A DNA stretch of 64,000 bases from Portunus trituberculatus. Its lineage: Eukaryota > Arthropoda > Malacostraca > Decapoda > Portunidae. Below the pieces are notes generated by a model. It worked only from the letters and a program-made list of their open reading frames with translations, ran no database searches and was not told where the DNA came from. A program made the position numbers and the translations under genes. Where the stretch lies: assembly GCF_017591435.1 (NCBI RefSeq), contig NC_059300.1, forward strand, positions 15,537,341 to 15,601,340, read 5' to 3'. Positions 1 through 11,710 of this stretch are shown here, one piece after another; position 1 is the stretch's first letter, and the number at the start of each line of letters is the position of its first letter.

Positions 1-175
1 ACTTACTGCTGCTGCCAGTTCATTGTATCTCTTCCTTTCTTCCTCATTTCTATTCTTCTTTATATAGATATCCTTACAGCCTTCTGTTTCTCTAAGTTTT
101 GTTGTTCTATATAATATTTCTTCTGTTGCTGCTTGTGATTTTAGTAGTATTTTAATTGGTCTCGTTTTTCCTTCT
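1..175 (-). mobile_element. CR1/L2-like LINE fragment A0 (end of ORF1 region)
   Basis: The reverse complement matches the stretch between the ORF1 RPIKI-type motif and the endonuclease start in the other family A copies, for example around 7720-7880 and 55020-55200. The 3' part lies beyond the left edge of the window. The 5' boundary, near 175, runs directly into a (TG)n tract, which is (CA)n on the element strand, as for most copies here. Confidence 0.8.
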
Positions 176-739
<564 letters not shown>

Positions 740-1195
740 TAAATAATGTTATCTAGAGAAGCGGGGATCTGATGGGTTATCATCTTATCGTGCTCCAGGA
801 TGTCAATAATGTATGCACAATCATGTGTGAAAATTTCATGTCAATCAGATGAATACAAATAGCAAAACAAAGATGAAATCATGAAAAATCTTTAGGAGCA
901 AATATCTTGAAGAAGTTTTTTTTACACTTCAAAAATGTTAAAAAAATTGGTATAAACTCTGATCAACTTTTGTTTGGTATCATTTAAACTACAACTAAAA
1001 TGCAATTTTTAATTGGAATCAGATTTTTTTATAATGTCAATAGAAAACGAAATACAGGAAAGTGAAAAAAAAAAAAAAAAAAATGGATTGGCAGTTCAAC
1101 TCTGACTTTATTCCCTGGGTTGGTCATAGTCTGGCTTATTGTGAAATCTGAGTTATCAGGGTCCAAGTTATCAAAGTTCAACAGTATAGACAAAC
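740..1195 (-). repeat. Left arm of a dispersed inverted repeat (DNA-transposon-like)
   Basis: This segment is the reverse complement of 2574-3020 over most of its length, with scattered substitutions and small indels. The two inner ends, near 1190 and 2577, carry the same TGTTGAAC(C/T)TTGATAACTT terminus, so they are two oppositely oriented copies of one element and not one foldback unit. The host exon at 1938-2038 sits between them. A related terminus may recur near 16170-16300. The class (pogo/Tigger-like) is inferred from the terminus alone. Confidence 0.75.
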
Positions 1196-1365
1196 TTTTA
1201 GCAAGAATGAAAGGAAGATGTTGGTAAACAGAATAGAAAGAGTTTGACTAGGTAAGGTGCAAACGTGGAGACACAATTTTGGAGAACAATAGTAAAAAGT
1301 AAAGTTAAAATGTGCTCCACTTTGGAAATTAAAGCCAAATAATTTCTTATAGGTAGAGGAGTTAG

Positions 1366-1919
1366 ATAAATTTAGTTAGAGTGACTCTAAAGTCATAGCC
1401 AGATTGTAGAAGACTCAGAAGACCCAAGAATGTAGTTTTGAGTGAAAGCAGTGACCCTCACAATACCTACTTTATTTATCATATAGTAACTTGATGAAAT
1501 TAAGAGATCTGAACTCATGTAGTAATTAAAACTTAAAGGAAAAAATTTATAAACAAAATTGTGAACCAAATATCCCCATTTATCATTACTCATTAAGACT
1601 GCTACTTTTCTGTAAAAACATAATGAGATAAGGATTAATTAAATTTAGTTAGTTAGAGTGACTCTAAAGTCATAGCCAGATTGTAGAAGACTCAGAAGAC
1701 CCAAGAATGTAGTTTTGAGTGAAAGCAGTGACCCTCACAATACCTACTTTATTTATCATATAGTAACTTGATGAAATTAAGAGATCTGAACTCATGTAGT
1801 AATTAAAACTTAAAGGAAAAAATTTATAAACAAAATTGTGAACCAAATATCCCCATTTATCATTACTCATTAAGACTGCTACTTTTCTGTAAAAACATAA
1901 TGAGATAAGGATTAATTAA
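1366..1919. repeat. Perfect tandem duplication, 277-bp unit
   Basis: Two back-to-back copies with a period of 277 bp, about 1366-1642 and 1643-1919, look identical except for a 4-bp AGTT difference near the start of unit 2. The near-perfect identity points to a recent duplication or an assembly duplication. It ends 18 bases from the splice donor of the exon at 1938-2038. Confidence 0.95.
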
Positions 1920-1937
1920 GCTGTTGGATATATGTAC

Positions 1938-2038
1938 CTGAAACACACCATCTACCATGGATACTCTGTAACCACAGTTCTCTGGGAAGTCAATCTTCCA
2001 GGGACTCACTTCCTTGCGGGGTGGATGGATGGGATGAT
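1938..2038 (-). CDS. AMPD: AMP deaminase, internal exon (101 nt)
   Basis: AMP deaminase converts AMP to IMP in the cytosolic purine nucleotide cycle. On the minus strand the exon is preceded by a pyrimidine-containing tract ending in CACCCACAG and followed by GTACAT. The first two bases complete a codon begun by the last base of the exon at 27007-27137 (G plus AT gives Asp). Then come 33 codons, including HPIHPPRKE, a tryptophan-lysine segment, FPENCGY and VDGVFQ. This corresponds to the N-terminal part of animal AMP deaminases, where a HPP motif and a V.GV.HVY-like strand precede the catalytic barrel. The catalytic part is not in the window. It ends in phase 0. The next exon lies off the left edge. 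Assignment is by recalled family pattern, without a search. Confidence 0.8.
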
Positions 2039-2573
2039 CTGTGGGTGAATAAAATGTAATGATCAAGTGTTCAGGTAGTAATTTAATTTAGAATGAGAAA
2101 ATAGAAACACTATGCATTTTAATTGATTTTAAACAATATATCTTATGCTTATTGCATATTTAACAAGCACTTATTCAGAATATGTAAGCTTACAAACTTC
2201 AACATAATGATCAAGTTTTTAAAAAATATATTACAATGGCTTGAACAAAGTTAGTGTAATGATCCCACAATTAACACAATAGTTACAACTAAGGTGCAGA
2301 CATGGACCATGTGTCAGCATGACCATGAACAGTGCATAAGTAACTGGTGATGGCCAAGCCTGGAGGCCACAGTCCTGGCTGACGGTAGTAATGGTAGTGG
2401 TGGTAGTGAAAGAGAAAGGTGGTGGTGGTTAACCTGATACACTAGAGTTTGGATTAGGCTTCCATAGGTATAACAATTCCAGTTCCAGGAGCAACATGGC
2501 ACAAATTGGCTTTACTGTAGTATACTATATTGATATTTTAGTATTTTAGTAATGCTATTAAATACACACTTAA

Positions 2574-3020
2574 CACAGTACTGTTGAACCTTGATAACTT
2601 AGACCCCAATAACTCAGATTTCACAATAAGTCGGACTCTAACCGAACCAGGAACTAAAGCCCGAATTGAACTGCCCGCCCATTTTTTTTCCTCTTTTATT
2701 TTGTTTTCTATTAACATTATCAAAAATCTAATTCCAACAAAAAATTGAATTTTAGTTGTAGTTTAAAATAATACCAAACAAAACTTGATCAGAGTTTCTA
2801 CCAATTTTGTGAAAATTTTTGAAGTGTAAAAAAGTACTTTGAGATATTAGCTCCTAAAGATTTTACATAATTTCGTCCTTGTTTTGCTATTTGTATTCAT
2901 CTGATTGACATAAAATTTTCACACATGATTATTTATTCAATGGTGACTTCCTGGAGCATGATAGGATGATAATGCATCAGATCTCCGCTTCTCTAGAAAA
3001 TATTATTCACTTGTACATCG
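2574..3020 (+). repeat. Right arm of the dispersed inverted repeat
   Basis: Inverted partner of 740-1195. It begins with the CAGTACTGTTGAACCTTG terminus and runs rightwards. Similarity to the left arm fades beyond about 3020. The spacing between the arms is about 1.38 kb. Confidence 0.75.
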
Positions 3021-3470
3021 CAAAAAGCTTAGGGTAATCATTTCTCTAAACAGACTGCAATACACATTCATTGGTCACTTCCACAGCTGGGTTTGAAAAG
3101 TAGCCTGTGATTCAGTATCAGCTGTCAACCCCTACCATGACGGGATGGAACTCAAGGGAGGAGGAAAGTCAAGGAGGGATTAGTACCAGCCTGGCACTAC
3201 TACTTATAAAGAACAACAAAAATCAGAGAAACAGAAGGCTGCAAGGATATATATATAAGGAAAAATCGAAATGAGGAAGAAAGAAAGAGATACAATGAAC
3301 TGGCGGCAGCAGTAAGGGAAAATAATAACGAAAGGTCAGAGGAGGAGAAAAAGACATTTTTTTTGGAAAATTCTAGGAGAAAGGATAAGGAAATGGTATA
3401 TAAAAGAGAAGGAAAAGAAAACAGTGGAGCAAGTTTAACTAAAAGTGATAAGGGCAAGAAACTAAAAATT

Positions 3471-4250
3471 ATGTATACAAACATAGACGGGGTTCTATCA
3501 AGTCAATTAGAATTAAAAGATTACATAAAGAAAGAAAAACCGGATATTGTATGCCTGGCTGAAACAAAACTAAATGAGGCAATCAAAATAGACATAGATA
3601 ATAGATATAACGTATGGAGGAAAGACAGAGGGGGTAATGGAGGAGGAGGAGTCATGATAATGTTAAGGAAAGATATGGTGGTAAACCAAGTGGAATATGG
3701 GGAAGGAAAAGTAGAAGTACGTACTGTATATTAAGATGCATATTAATAAAAAAGAGTTAACAATCATTGAGCATATGTGCCACCAAAAACAAATTCATGG
3801 ACCAATCGAGAATATAAAGACATGATAGATGACAAAATAAGGAGCCTAACGAGAATCATTAAAAAAAGGAGAAAAGTGATATTAGTAGGACACTTCAACT
3901 GTAAAGAAGTGGACTGGGAAAATTATGAAAGTGGTATGGGGGAAGAAGCCTGGGGAGAAAGATTCCTGAACCTAATGATAGATAATATGATGGACCAAAG
4001 AGTAAAGGAAAACACAAGATTCAGAGGAAATGATGAGCCGGCGAGATTGGACCTGGTTTTTACAAGGAGTATACAAATTAACGATGATATATGATATAAG
4101 TGCCCATTTGGAAAGAGTGACCATGTAATATTAGAAATGGATATAGAAGAGGGAAAAGATGATAGAGACGAATCATACAAAGGAGACAGATTAAATTACA
4201 GAAAGGCTGATATTGAGAATCTCAAGAACTATTTCAGATACATTAACTGG
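3471..4250 (+). pseudogene. A1 APE-type endonuclease domain, broken
   Basis: This domain nicks target DNA to prime reverse transcription. It begins at an MYTNIDG start-like motif and continues through PDIVCLAETKL (the catalytic Glu motif) and GGGGVMI, then shifts frame near 3730. It then reads PPKTNSW, GHFNCKEVDW, RLDLVFT and a SDHV-like end. Two defects are visible. The conserved GDFN motif reads GHFN, which removes an active-site Asp, and a stop interrupts the frame just after NDDI near 4091. Compared with the sibling copies, the order of motifs is intact, so this is a dead version of the same domain. Confidence 0.85.
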
Positions 4251-4476
4251 GAGGAGATGGATAACTCAGAAGGGGGCAAGAAAAATATAACCTATTTTTG
4301 GAAATATACAAAAAAGGAGTCAGGGAATATGTCCCAAAATATAGACCCAAAGAAGAAGGAAAGAAAGATTGGTTTAACGCAAGGTGTGTCAGGGCAAAGG
4401 AGAAGAGATGGAGCATGGAAAAGGTGGAGGAAAAATAGAAATCCAGTAAATAAGGAAAACTTCAAGACAGCGAGAA

Positions 4477-6285
4477 ATGAATGTTACAGTGAGGAAGGAA
4501 GAGGAGAGGAACTATGAAAAGGACTTTGTCGAAAAATATAAGGAGCAACCGAAATTGATCTACAGATTCATCAATGGGAAAATAAGGCAAAAAGAAACAA
4601 TAGAAAGGTTAAAAGGAGAAAATGGGATGGTGGAAGACCCAAAAAGTATGGCAGAACTGTTAAATAGTAAATTTCAGGAGGTCTTTACAAAGGAATCCAA
4701 ATTTGAAAGGCCACAGGGTAATAGAGAGACCATCTATATGAAAGAGATTAAAGTGACCAAGCTTGAAATAAAAGAGTTAATGAAGAAATTGGATAAAGAG
4801 AAGGGAATGGGACCAGATGAAGTCTCAGACAGAATACTGAAAGAATGTAGGGAAGAACTAGCAAGTCCTATATACATCATAAAATGCTAAATAGAAAATG
4901 GAACAGTACCAGTAGAATGGAAAAAAGATGAGGTGGTTCCCATATATAAGAAAGGAAGGAAGGAAAAACCTTTAAATTACAGACCGGTATCACTAACTAG
5001 TGTAATATGTAAGATATGTGAAAGAATAATAAAGAAACAATGGATTGAGTTCCTTAAGACAACAAATTATTATAAAATACCCAATCTAGTTTTAGAAAAA
5101 AGGCCGGTCGTGTGTAACAAATTTACTGAGTTTCTACTCTAGAATAGTTGATAGGGTTCAAGAGAGAGAGGGATGGGTTGATTGTATTTATTTGGATTTA
5201 AAAAAGGCATTTGATAAAGTGCCACATGCAAGGTTACTGTGGAAGTTAGAGGAGAAGGGTGGCTTAAAAGGACACACATTGAGATGGATGGAAAATTATT
5301 TGAGGGGGGAGAGATATAAGGACGGTAGTTAAAGATATGAAGTCCAAGTGGAGAGCAGTAGAAAGTGAAGTGCCGCAGGGGTCAGTATTGGCGACAAATA
5401 CTTTTTCTCATATATATAAATGACATGCCAGAAGAAGTGAACAGCTACATAAATCTGTTTGCAGAGGATGCGAAGCTGTGCAGGGTTATAAAGCAAAAAG
5501 AGGATTGTGAAATACTGCAGGAAGACCTAAATAAGATCTGGGAATGGAGTAAAAAATGGGAGATGGAATTCAATGTAAAAGCTATGTCATGGAAATGGAA
5601 AAAGAGTGAAAGACGACGAGTGGGAATCTATAAGATGGGAGATGGAGTAGAACTGGAGAAAGTAAAAAAGGAAAAGGATTTGGGAGTGATGATAGAAGAA
5701 AATAATCAACTGGTAAGCCATATTGATAGAATTTTCAGAGAGACATAATTTGCTAAGGAGTATTGGAATAGCATTTCATTACATGGACGAAGAAATTATG
5801 AAGAAATTGATAAGTACTATAATAAGACCCAGATTGGAATATGCAGGAGTAGTGTGGACCCCCCATAAAAAGAAACACATAAACGAGTGGAGAGACTACA
5901 AAAAATGGCTACAAGAATGGTTCCAGAATTTGAAGGAATGACATATGAAGAGAGACTAAAGACTATGGATCTACCAACCCTGGAACAGAGAAGGGAGAGA
6001 GGGGATCTGATACAAGTTTATTAATTGATTGACGGAATGGAGCAAGTGGATAATGAGAAACTGATCCTGAGAGAAGAATATGAAATAAAGAAGCACAAGA
6101 TCACATAGTAAAAAAGCTGAGCAAGGGAAAATGTCTGAGAGATGTTAAAAAATATAGTTTCCCACAAAGATGTGTTGGGACGTGGAACAGTTTGAGTGAA
6201 GAAATGGTGTCAGCAACAAGTGTGCATAGTTTTAAAGAATAATTGGATAAGTGTAGATATGGAGATGGGGCCACACGAGAGTAAA
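4477..6285 (+). pseudogene. A1 reverse transcriptase and C-terminal region, broken
   Basis: The frame fragments, in order, give the linker, the GPDEVSDRILKEC motif, the VPIYKKGRKEKPLNYRPVSL finger motif, the LDLKKAFDKVPH palm motif, VPQGSVLA, and the active-site segment. That segment reads FAEDA in place of FADDA near 5457-5473, which would abolish metal binding. The C-terminal part (RLEYAGVVW, then the KLERLQ-like region) is split by several frameshifts. There is a stop at about 4888 in the thumb-proximal region and shifts near 5090, 5320 and 5740. It is clearly non-functional as read, although some one-base shifts may be consensus errors. Confidence 0.85.
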
Positions 6286-6364
6286 GCCTAGGAAGGTACT
6301 GGAAAACTACAACTAGACAAATACAACTCAGTAAATACACACACACACAGTGTATAAACAAAAT

Positions 6365-7662
6365 TGATTGATTGACTGTACTTATTTGGATTTAAAAAAG
6401 GCATTTGATAAAGTGCCACATGAAAGATTACTGTGGAAGTTAGAGGAGAAGGGTGGCTTAAAAGGAAGCACATTGAGATGGATGGAAAATTATTAGAGTG
6501 GGAGAGAAATAAGGACGGTAGTTAAAGATATGAACTCCAAATGGAGAGCAGTAGAAAGCGGAGTGCCACAGATGTCAGTATTGGTGCCAATACTTTTTCT
6601 CATATATGTAAACGACATGCCAGAGGGAGTGAACAGCTAAATAAATATGTTTGCTGACAATGCGAAACTGTGCAGAGTTATAAAGCAAAAAGAAGATTGT
6701 GAAATACTGCAGAAAGATGTAAACAAGATCTGGAAATGGAGTAAAAAATGGGAGATGCAATTCAATGTGGACAAAAGCCATGTCATGGAAATAGGAAAGA
6801 GTGAAAGATGACCAATGGGAATCTATAAGATGAGAGACTGAATAGAACTAGAAACAAGATCTGGAAATGGAGTAAAAAATGGGAGGTGGAATTCAATGTG
6901 GACAAAAGCCATGTCATGGAAATAGGAAAGAGTGAAAGATGACCAATGAGAATCTATAAGATGAGAGATTGAATAGAACTAGAAAAAGTAAAAAACGAAA
7001 AGGACTTGGGAGTGACGATGGAAGAAAACAATCAACCGGTAAGCAATATTGATAGAATTTTCAGAGACATATAATTTGCCAAAGGAAAATTGGATTAGCA
7101 TTTCATTACATGAACAAAGAAATTATGAAGAAATTCATAAGTACTATAATAAGACCCAGATTGTAATATGCAGGAGTTATGTGGATGCCCCATAAAAAGA
7201 AACACATAAGGTAGTTGGAGAGTCTACAAAAAATGGCTACAAGAATGGTTCCAGAATTTGAAGGGATGACATATGAAGAGAGACTAAAGGCTATGGATCT
7301 ACAAACCTTGGAACAGAGAAGGGAGAGAGGGGATCTGATATAAGTTTATTAGTTGATTAACGAAATGTATCGAGTGGATAATGAGAAACTGATTCTGAGA
7401 GAAGAATATGACATTAGAAGCACAAGATTGCATTGTAAAAAACTAAGGAAGGGAAGATGTCTGAGAGATGTTAAAAAATATAGTTTCCCGAAAAGATGTG
7501 TTGAGACTAGGAACAGTTTGAGTGAGGAAGTGGTGTCAGCAAAAAGTGTGCATAGTTTTACAGAAAAATTGGTTAAGTGTAGATATGGAGACGGCCACAC
7601 GAGAGTAAACCCCAGGCCCTGTAAAACTACAATTAGGTAAATACAACTAGGTAAATACACAC
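6365..7662 (+). mobile_element. CR1/L2-like LINE copy A2, 5' truncated in the RT domain
   Basis: Begins inside the reverse transcriptase at the DCIYLDLKKAFDKVP segment and runs to the family tail at about 7630-7662 (AATTAGGTAAATAC, then AACTAGGTAAATACACAC). It starts about 15 bases after the (AC)n tail of A1. The reading frame is heavily interrupted, including a stop and a FADNA variant near the active site. The longest clean frame (7353-7640) encodes the C-terminal region with KKLRKGRCLRDVKKYSFP. Confidence 0.88.
6721..6982 (+). repeat. 131-bp tandem duplication inside copy A2
   Basis: The segment encoding the region just after the RT active site (KIW.WSKKWEM...KSHVMEM) occurs twice in direct succession, with period 131 and a few differences. 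The other LINE copies here carry it once, so this is a private duplication and itself breaks the frame because 131 is not divisible by three. Confidence 0.92.
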
Positions 7663-8035
7663 AGAACTTAGAAAAAGAGGTAGAAGAAATTCACAGAATG
7701 TGACCATATCAAGAAGGATCAGTGAGACCAATTACGATACTACTAAAATCACTAGCAGCAACATAAGAAATACTATATAGAACGACAAAACTCAAAGAAA
7801 CAGAAGGTTGCAAGGATATATATATAAAGAAAAATAAAAATGAGGAAGAAACGAAGAGACACAACGAACTGGTGGCAGAAGCAAAGGAAAAAAATAATGG
7901 AAGGTCAGAGGAGGAGAAGAAGGCATCTTTTTTGGAGACTTCTAAGAGAAAGGATAAGGAAATGGTATATAAAAGAGAAGGAAGAAAAAAAATGGAGCAA
8001 GTTTAATTAAAAATGATAAGAACAAGAGATTAAAA

Positions 8036-11000
8036 ATTATGTATATGAACATAGATGGTGTTTTATCAAGTAAATTAGAATTAAGAGATTACATAAAGAA
8101 AGAAGAACCGGATATTGTATGCCTGGTTGAAACAAAATTAAATGACGGAATAAAAATATACATGGATAATAGGTATAATATATGGAGGAGAGACAGAATG
8201 GGTAAAGGAGGAGGAGGAGTCATGATGATGTTAAGGAAAGATATGGTGGTAAACCAAGTAGAGTGTGGGGAAGGAAAAGCAGAAGTACTGTATATCAAGA
8301 TACATATTAATAAAAAAAGAGTTAACAATCATTGGAACACATGTGCCAACAAAAACAAATTCATGGACCAATCAAGAATATAAAGACATGATAAATGACA
8401 CAATAAGGAGTCTAACGAGAATCATTAACCCGTAAAGTCCGACAGGCCTTAAATAGGGCTGCATTGCACACTTCCGACAGTCCTTAAATGGGGCAGCTAC
8501 TTTGAGCGCTAATAAAAACCGCGCTAGCATTGGTAGCGCTGCTATATTTGGTCATGACGTAGGCCTATGGTGGTACTGTCGGCTCCCAGGAAGCACACCG
8601 CTCTAGCCAGCTAGTCTCCCGCAAATTTCTGTGAGGTGCGTGAGCGTCGTGTCGCGGTGATAATTATTTACGTTTACTTATTTAAGGAACTATTATTTAC
8701 AACTATGGCTACTGGTGCTAAGAGGAAGCTAAAGTTTAGTGATAAAAGTGATAGACAAGGCGGGACAAGACGGAAAGTGCACAGGTTGGAGGTAGATCCC
8801 GACCCGCTATTGTGACAACATCGTCACCACGCTTGATAAAAACATACGAATTATAATCAGCCAATATGAGTGAAAACACGAAAAACATGTGAAAACACAT
8901 AAAACATGAGCAGTGCCTTACATTATGTAAGAATACACATAAAAGCACCTCCCCCGAGTTGCCGCTACCACAATCTTCTCCAATTATCGGTTATTATTCT
9001 GAGACAACCATAGTGAGTAGAGCAATAAAAACTTGTAGGATGATGCATTGTCATGTCTACTAACAGCAGATTTTTTTCCAGAGTAATTTATTAGAGTTGA
9101 TTTTTTTATGATAATTGCGGTAATGGGAGGGTGCGAATTTTGCGACCATCGGTCTTAGCGAGTTAAAGAAAGGAGAAAATTGATATTAGTAGATTTCAAC
9201 TGTAAGCAGGTGGACTGGGAAAATTATGAAAGTGATATGGGGGAAGAAGCCTGGGGAGATAGATTCCTGAATCTAATGATAGATAATATGATGGACCAAA
9301 GAGTAAAAGAAAACACAAGATTCAGAGGAAATGATGAGCCGGCGAGATTGGACCTGGTTTTTACAAGGGGTATACAAATGAATGATGATATAAGATATAA
9401 GTGCCCATTGGGAAAGCATAATCATGTAATATTAGAAATAGATATAGAAGAGGGAAAGGAAGATAGAGACCAATCATACAAAAGAGACCGATTAAACTAC
9501 AGATAGGCTGATATTGAGAACCTCAAGAACAATTTCAAAAACGTTAACTAGGAGGAGATGAATAACTCAGAGAGGGTGCAAGAGAAATATAACTTATTTT
9601 TGGAAATATACCAAACAGGAGTCAGGGAATATGTCCCGAAATATAAACCCAAAGAAGAAGGAAAGAAAGATTGGTTTAACGCAAGGTGTGCTAGGGCAAA
9701 TGAGAAAAAAGATGGAGCATGGAAAAGGTGGAGGAGAAATAGAAATCCAGAAAATAAGGAAAACTTCAAAGCAGCGAGAAATGAATATGCTAAGGTGAGG
9801 AAGGAAGAGGAAAGGAACTATGAAAAGGATATTGTTGAAAAATGTAAGGAGCAACCAAAATTGTTCAACAGATTCATAATTGGAAAAATAAGGCAAAAAA
9901 AAACAATAGAAAGGTCAGAAGGAGAGAACTGGATGGTGGAAGACCCAAAAAGTATGGCAGAACTGTTAAATAGTAAATTTCAGGTCTTTACTAAGGAATC
10001 CAAATTCTAAAGACTGCAGGGTAATAGAGAGACCATCTATATGAAAGACATTAAAGTAACCAAGCTTGAAATAAAAGAGTTGACGACGGAATTAGATTAA
10101 GAGAAGGCAATGGGACCAGATGAAGTCTCAGACAGAATATTAAAAAAATGTAGGGAAGAACTAGCAAGTCCTATATACAACATTATAAAATGCTAAATAG
10201 AAAATGGAACAGTACCAGTAGAATGGATAAGAGCTGAGGTGGTTCCCATATATAAGAAAGGAAGGAAGGAAAAACCTTTAAATTACAGACCGATATCACT
10301 AACTAGTGTAATATGCAAGATGTGTGAAAGAGTAATAAAGAAACAATGGATTGAGTTTCTTGAAGACAACAAATTATTATCAAATAGTCAATTTGATTTT
10401 AGAAAAGGTCGGTCGTGTGTAACAAATTTACTGAGTTTCTACTCTAGAATAGTTAATAGAGTACAAGAGAGAGAGGGATGGATTGACTGTATCTATTTGG
10501 ATTTAAAAAGACATTTAATAAAGTACCATATGAAAGATTACTGTGGAAGTTAGAGGAGAAGGGTGGCTTAAAAGGAAGCACATTGAGATGGATGGAAAAT
10601 TATTTGAGGGGGAGAGAAATAAGGACGGAAGTTAAAGATGTGAAGTCCAAGTGGAAAGCAGTAGAAAGTGGAGTACCACAGGGGTCAGTATTGGCGCCAA
10701 TACTTTTTTTCATATATATAAATGACATGCCAGATGCAGTGAACACCTACATAAATCTGTTTGCGGGTGATGCGAAACTGTGCAGAGTTGTAAAGCAAAA
10801 AGAGGATTGTGAAATACTGCAGGAAGACCTAAATAAAATCTGGAAATGGAGTAAAAAGTGGGAGATGGTATTCAATGTGAACAAAAGCCATGTCATGGAA
10901 ATGGGAAAGTGAAAGACGACCAGTAGGAATCTATAAGATGGGAGCCGGAGTAGAACTAGACAAAGTAAAAAAAGAAAAGGACTTGGGAGTGACGATGGAA

Positions 11001-11586
11001 GAAAACAATCAACCGATAAGCCATATTGATAGAATTTTCAGAGACATAGAATTTGCTAAGGAATATTGGATTAGATTTTCACTACATGGACAAAGAAATA
11101 ATGAAGAAATTGATAAGTACTATAATAAGACCCAGATTGGAATATGCAGGAGTTGTGTGGAATCCCCATAAAAAGAAACACATAAGGAAGTTGGAGAGAC
11201 TACAAACAATGGCTACAAGAATGGTTCCAGAATTTGAAGGGATGACATATGAGGAGAGACTCTAGGCTATGGATCTACCAACCCTGGAACAGAGAAGGGA
11301 GAGAGGAGATCTGATACAAATTTATAAATTGATTAACGGAATGGATCAAGTGGATAATGAGAAATTGATCCTGAGAGAAGAATATGACATTCGAAGCATA
11401 AGATCCCATAGTAAAAAACTGAGGAAGGGAAGATGTCTGAGAGATATTAAAAAATATAGTTTCCTGCAAAGATGTGTTAAGACTTGGAACAGTTTGAGTG
11501 AAGAAGTGGTGTCAGCAAAGAGAGTGCATAGCTTTAAAGAAAAATTGGATAAGTGTAGATATGGAGATGGGGCCACACAAGCATAA
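8036..11586 (+). pseudogene. A3 endonuclease-reverse transcriptase ORF2, broken
   Basis: The first endonuclease half (8039-8383) has MNIDGVLSS and PDIVCLVETKL. The second half resumes after the piggyBac insert at 9167 with LVDFNCKQVDW, a drifted form of the GDFN motif, followed by RLDLVFTRG. The linker and RT follow with frameshifts near 9985, a stop near 10194 and shifts near 10525. RT motifs seen are NYRPISLTSV, GRSCVTNLLSFYSR, VPQGSVLAPILF and an active site altered from FADDA to FAGDA at about 10767. The C-terminal frame 11269-11586 is clean and ends just before the tail. The active-site Asp loss makes it inactive regardless of frame errors. Confidence 0.87.
8429..9162 (+). mobile_element. 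piggyBac-type insertion in LINE A3 (734 bp, TTAA target)
   Basis: Flanked by TTAA at 8425-8428 and 9163-9166. Joining the LINE across one TTAA restores the endonuclease frame through T-R-I-I-K, exactly as in the intact siblings. The termini CCCGTAAAGTCCGA and, in reverse complement, CTCGCTAAGACCGA are imperfect inverted repeats. A short frame from ATG at 8705 (MATGAKRKLKF, ending in a stop near 8811) could be a transposase N-terminus remnant. There is no full transposase, so it is non-autonomous. TTAA specificity is the hallmark of piggyBac. Confidence 0.75.
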
Positions 11587-11632
11587 AGCCCAGGCCCTGT
11601 AAAACTACAACTAGGTAAATACAACTAGGTAA

Positions 11633-11634
<2 letters not shown>

Positions 11635-11708
<74 letters not shown>
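11635..11708. repeat. (AC)n microsatellite between LINE A3 and LINE B1
   Basis: Thirty-seven AC units form the extended tail of A3. The family B element starts immediately after it. Confidence 0.97.

Positions 11709-11710
<2 letters not shown>

Larger units (their letters stand above)
3205..6349 (+). mobile_element. CR1/L2-like LINE copy A1, 5' truncated
   Basis: A non-LTR retrotransposon of the CR1/L2 type, judged by the APE endonuclease, reverse transcriptase and C-terminal segment (KLERLQ.MA, YEERL, TLEQRRERGDLI) typical of that group. Homology to the other copies starts near 3205, just before the endonuclease. The 3' end has the family tail with degenerate TAGGTAAATAC units and (AC)n at 6337-6349. 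The next copy, A2, follows within about 15 bases. The sequence is decayed, with stops, frameshifts and active-site changes. Confidence 0.9.
7663..11634 (+). mobile_element. CR1/L2-like LINE copy A3, long
   Basis: Starts in the C-terminal part of ORF1 (LEKEVEEIHRM-like segment), directly after the (AC)n tail of A2. It continues through the endonuclease, linker, reverse transcriptase and C-terminal region to the tail at 11600-11634. A 734-bp piggyBac-type element (8429-9162) splits the endonuclease. Family B copy B1 begins immediately beyond its (AC)n tail. Confidence 0.9.

Noticed and set aside
1393..1870. Two identical 66-codon minus-strand frames
   Set aside because: They arise from the 277-bp tandem duplication. 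No splice or family support.
8089..8328. Pro/Phe/Ser-rich frames antisense to LINE ORFs (many places, for example 23332-23574 and 54176-54559)
   Set aside because: They are shadows of the A/G-rich LINE coding strand and repeat in every copy.
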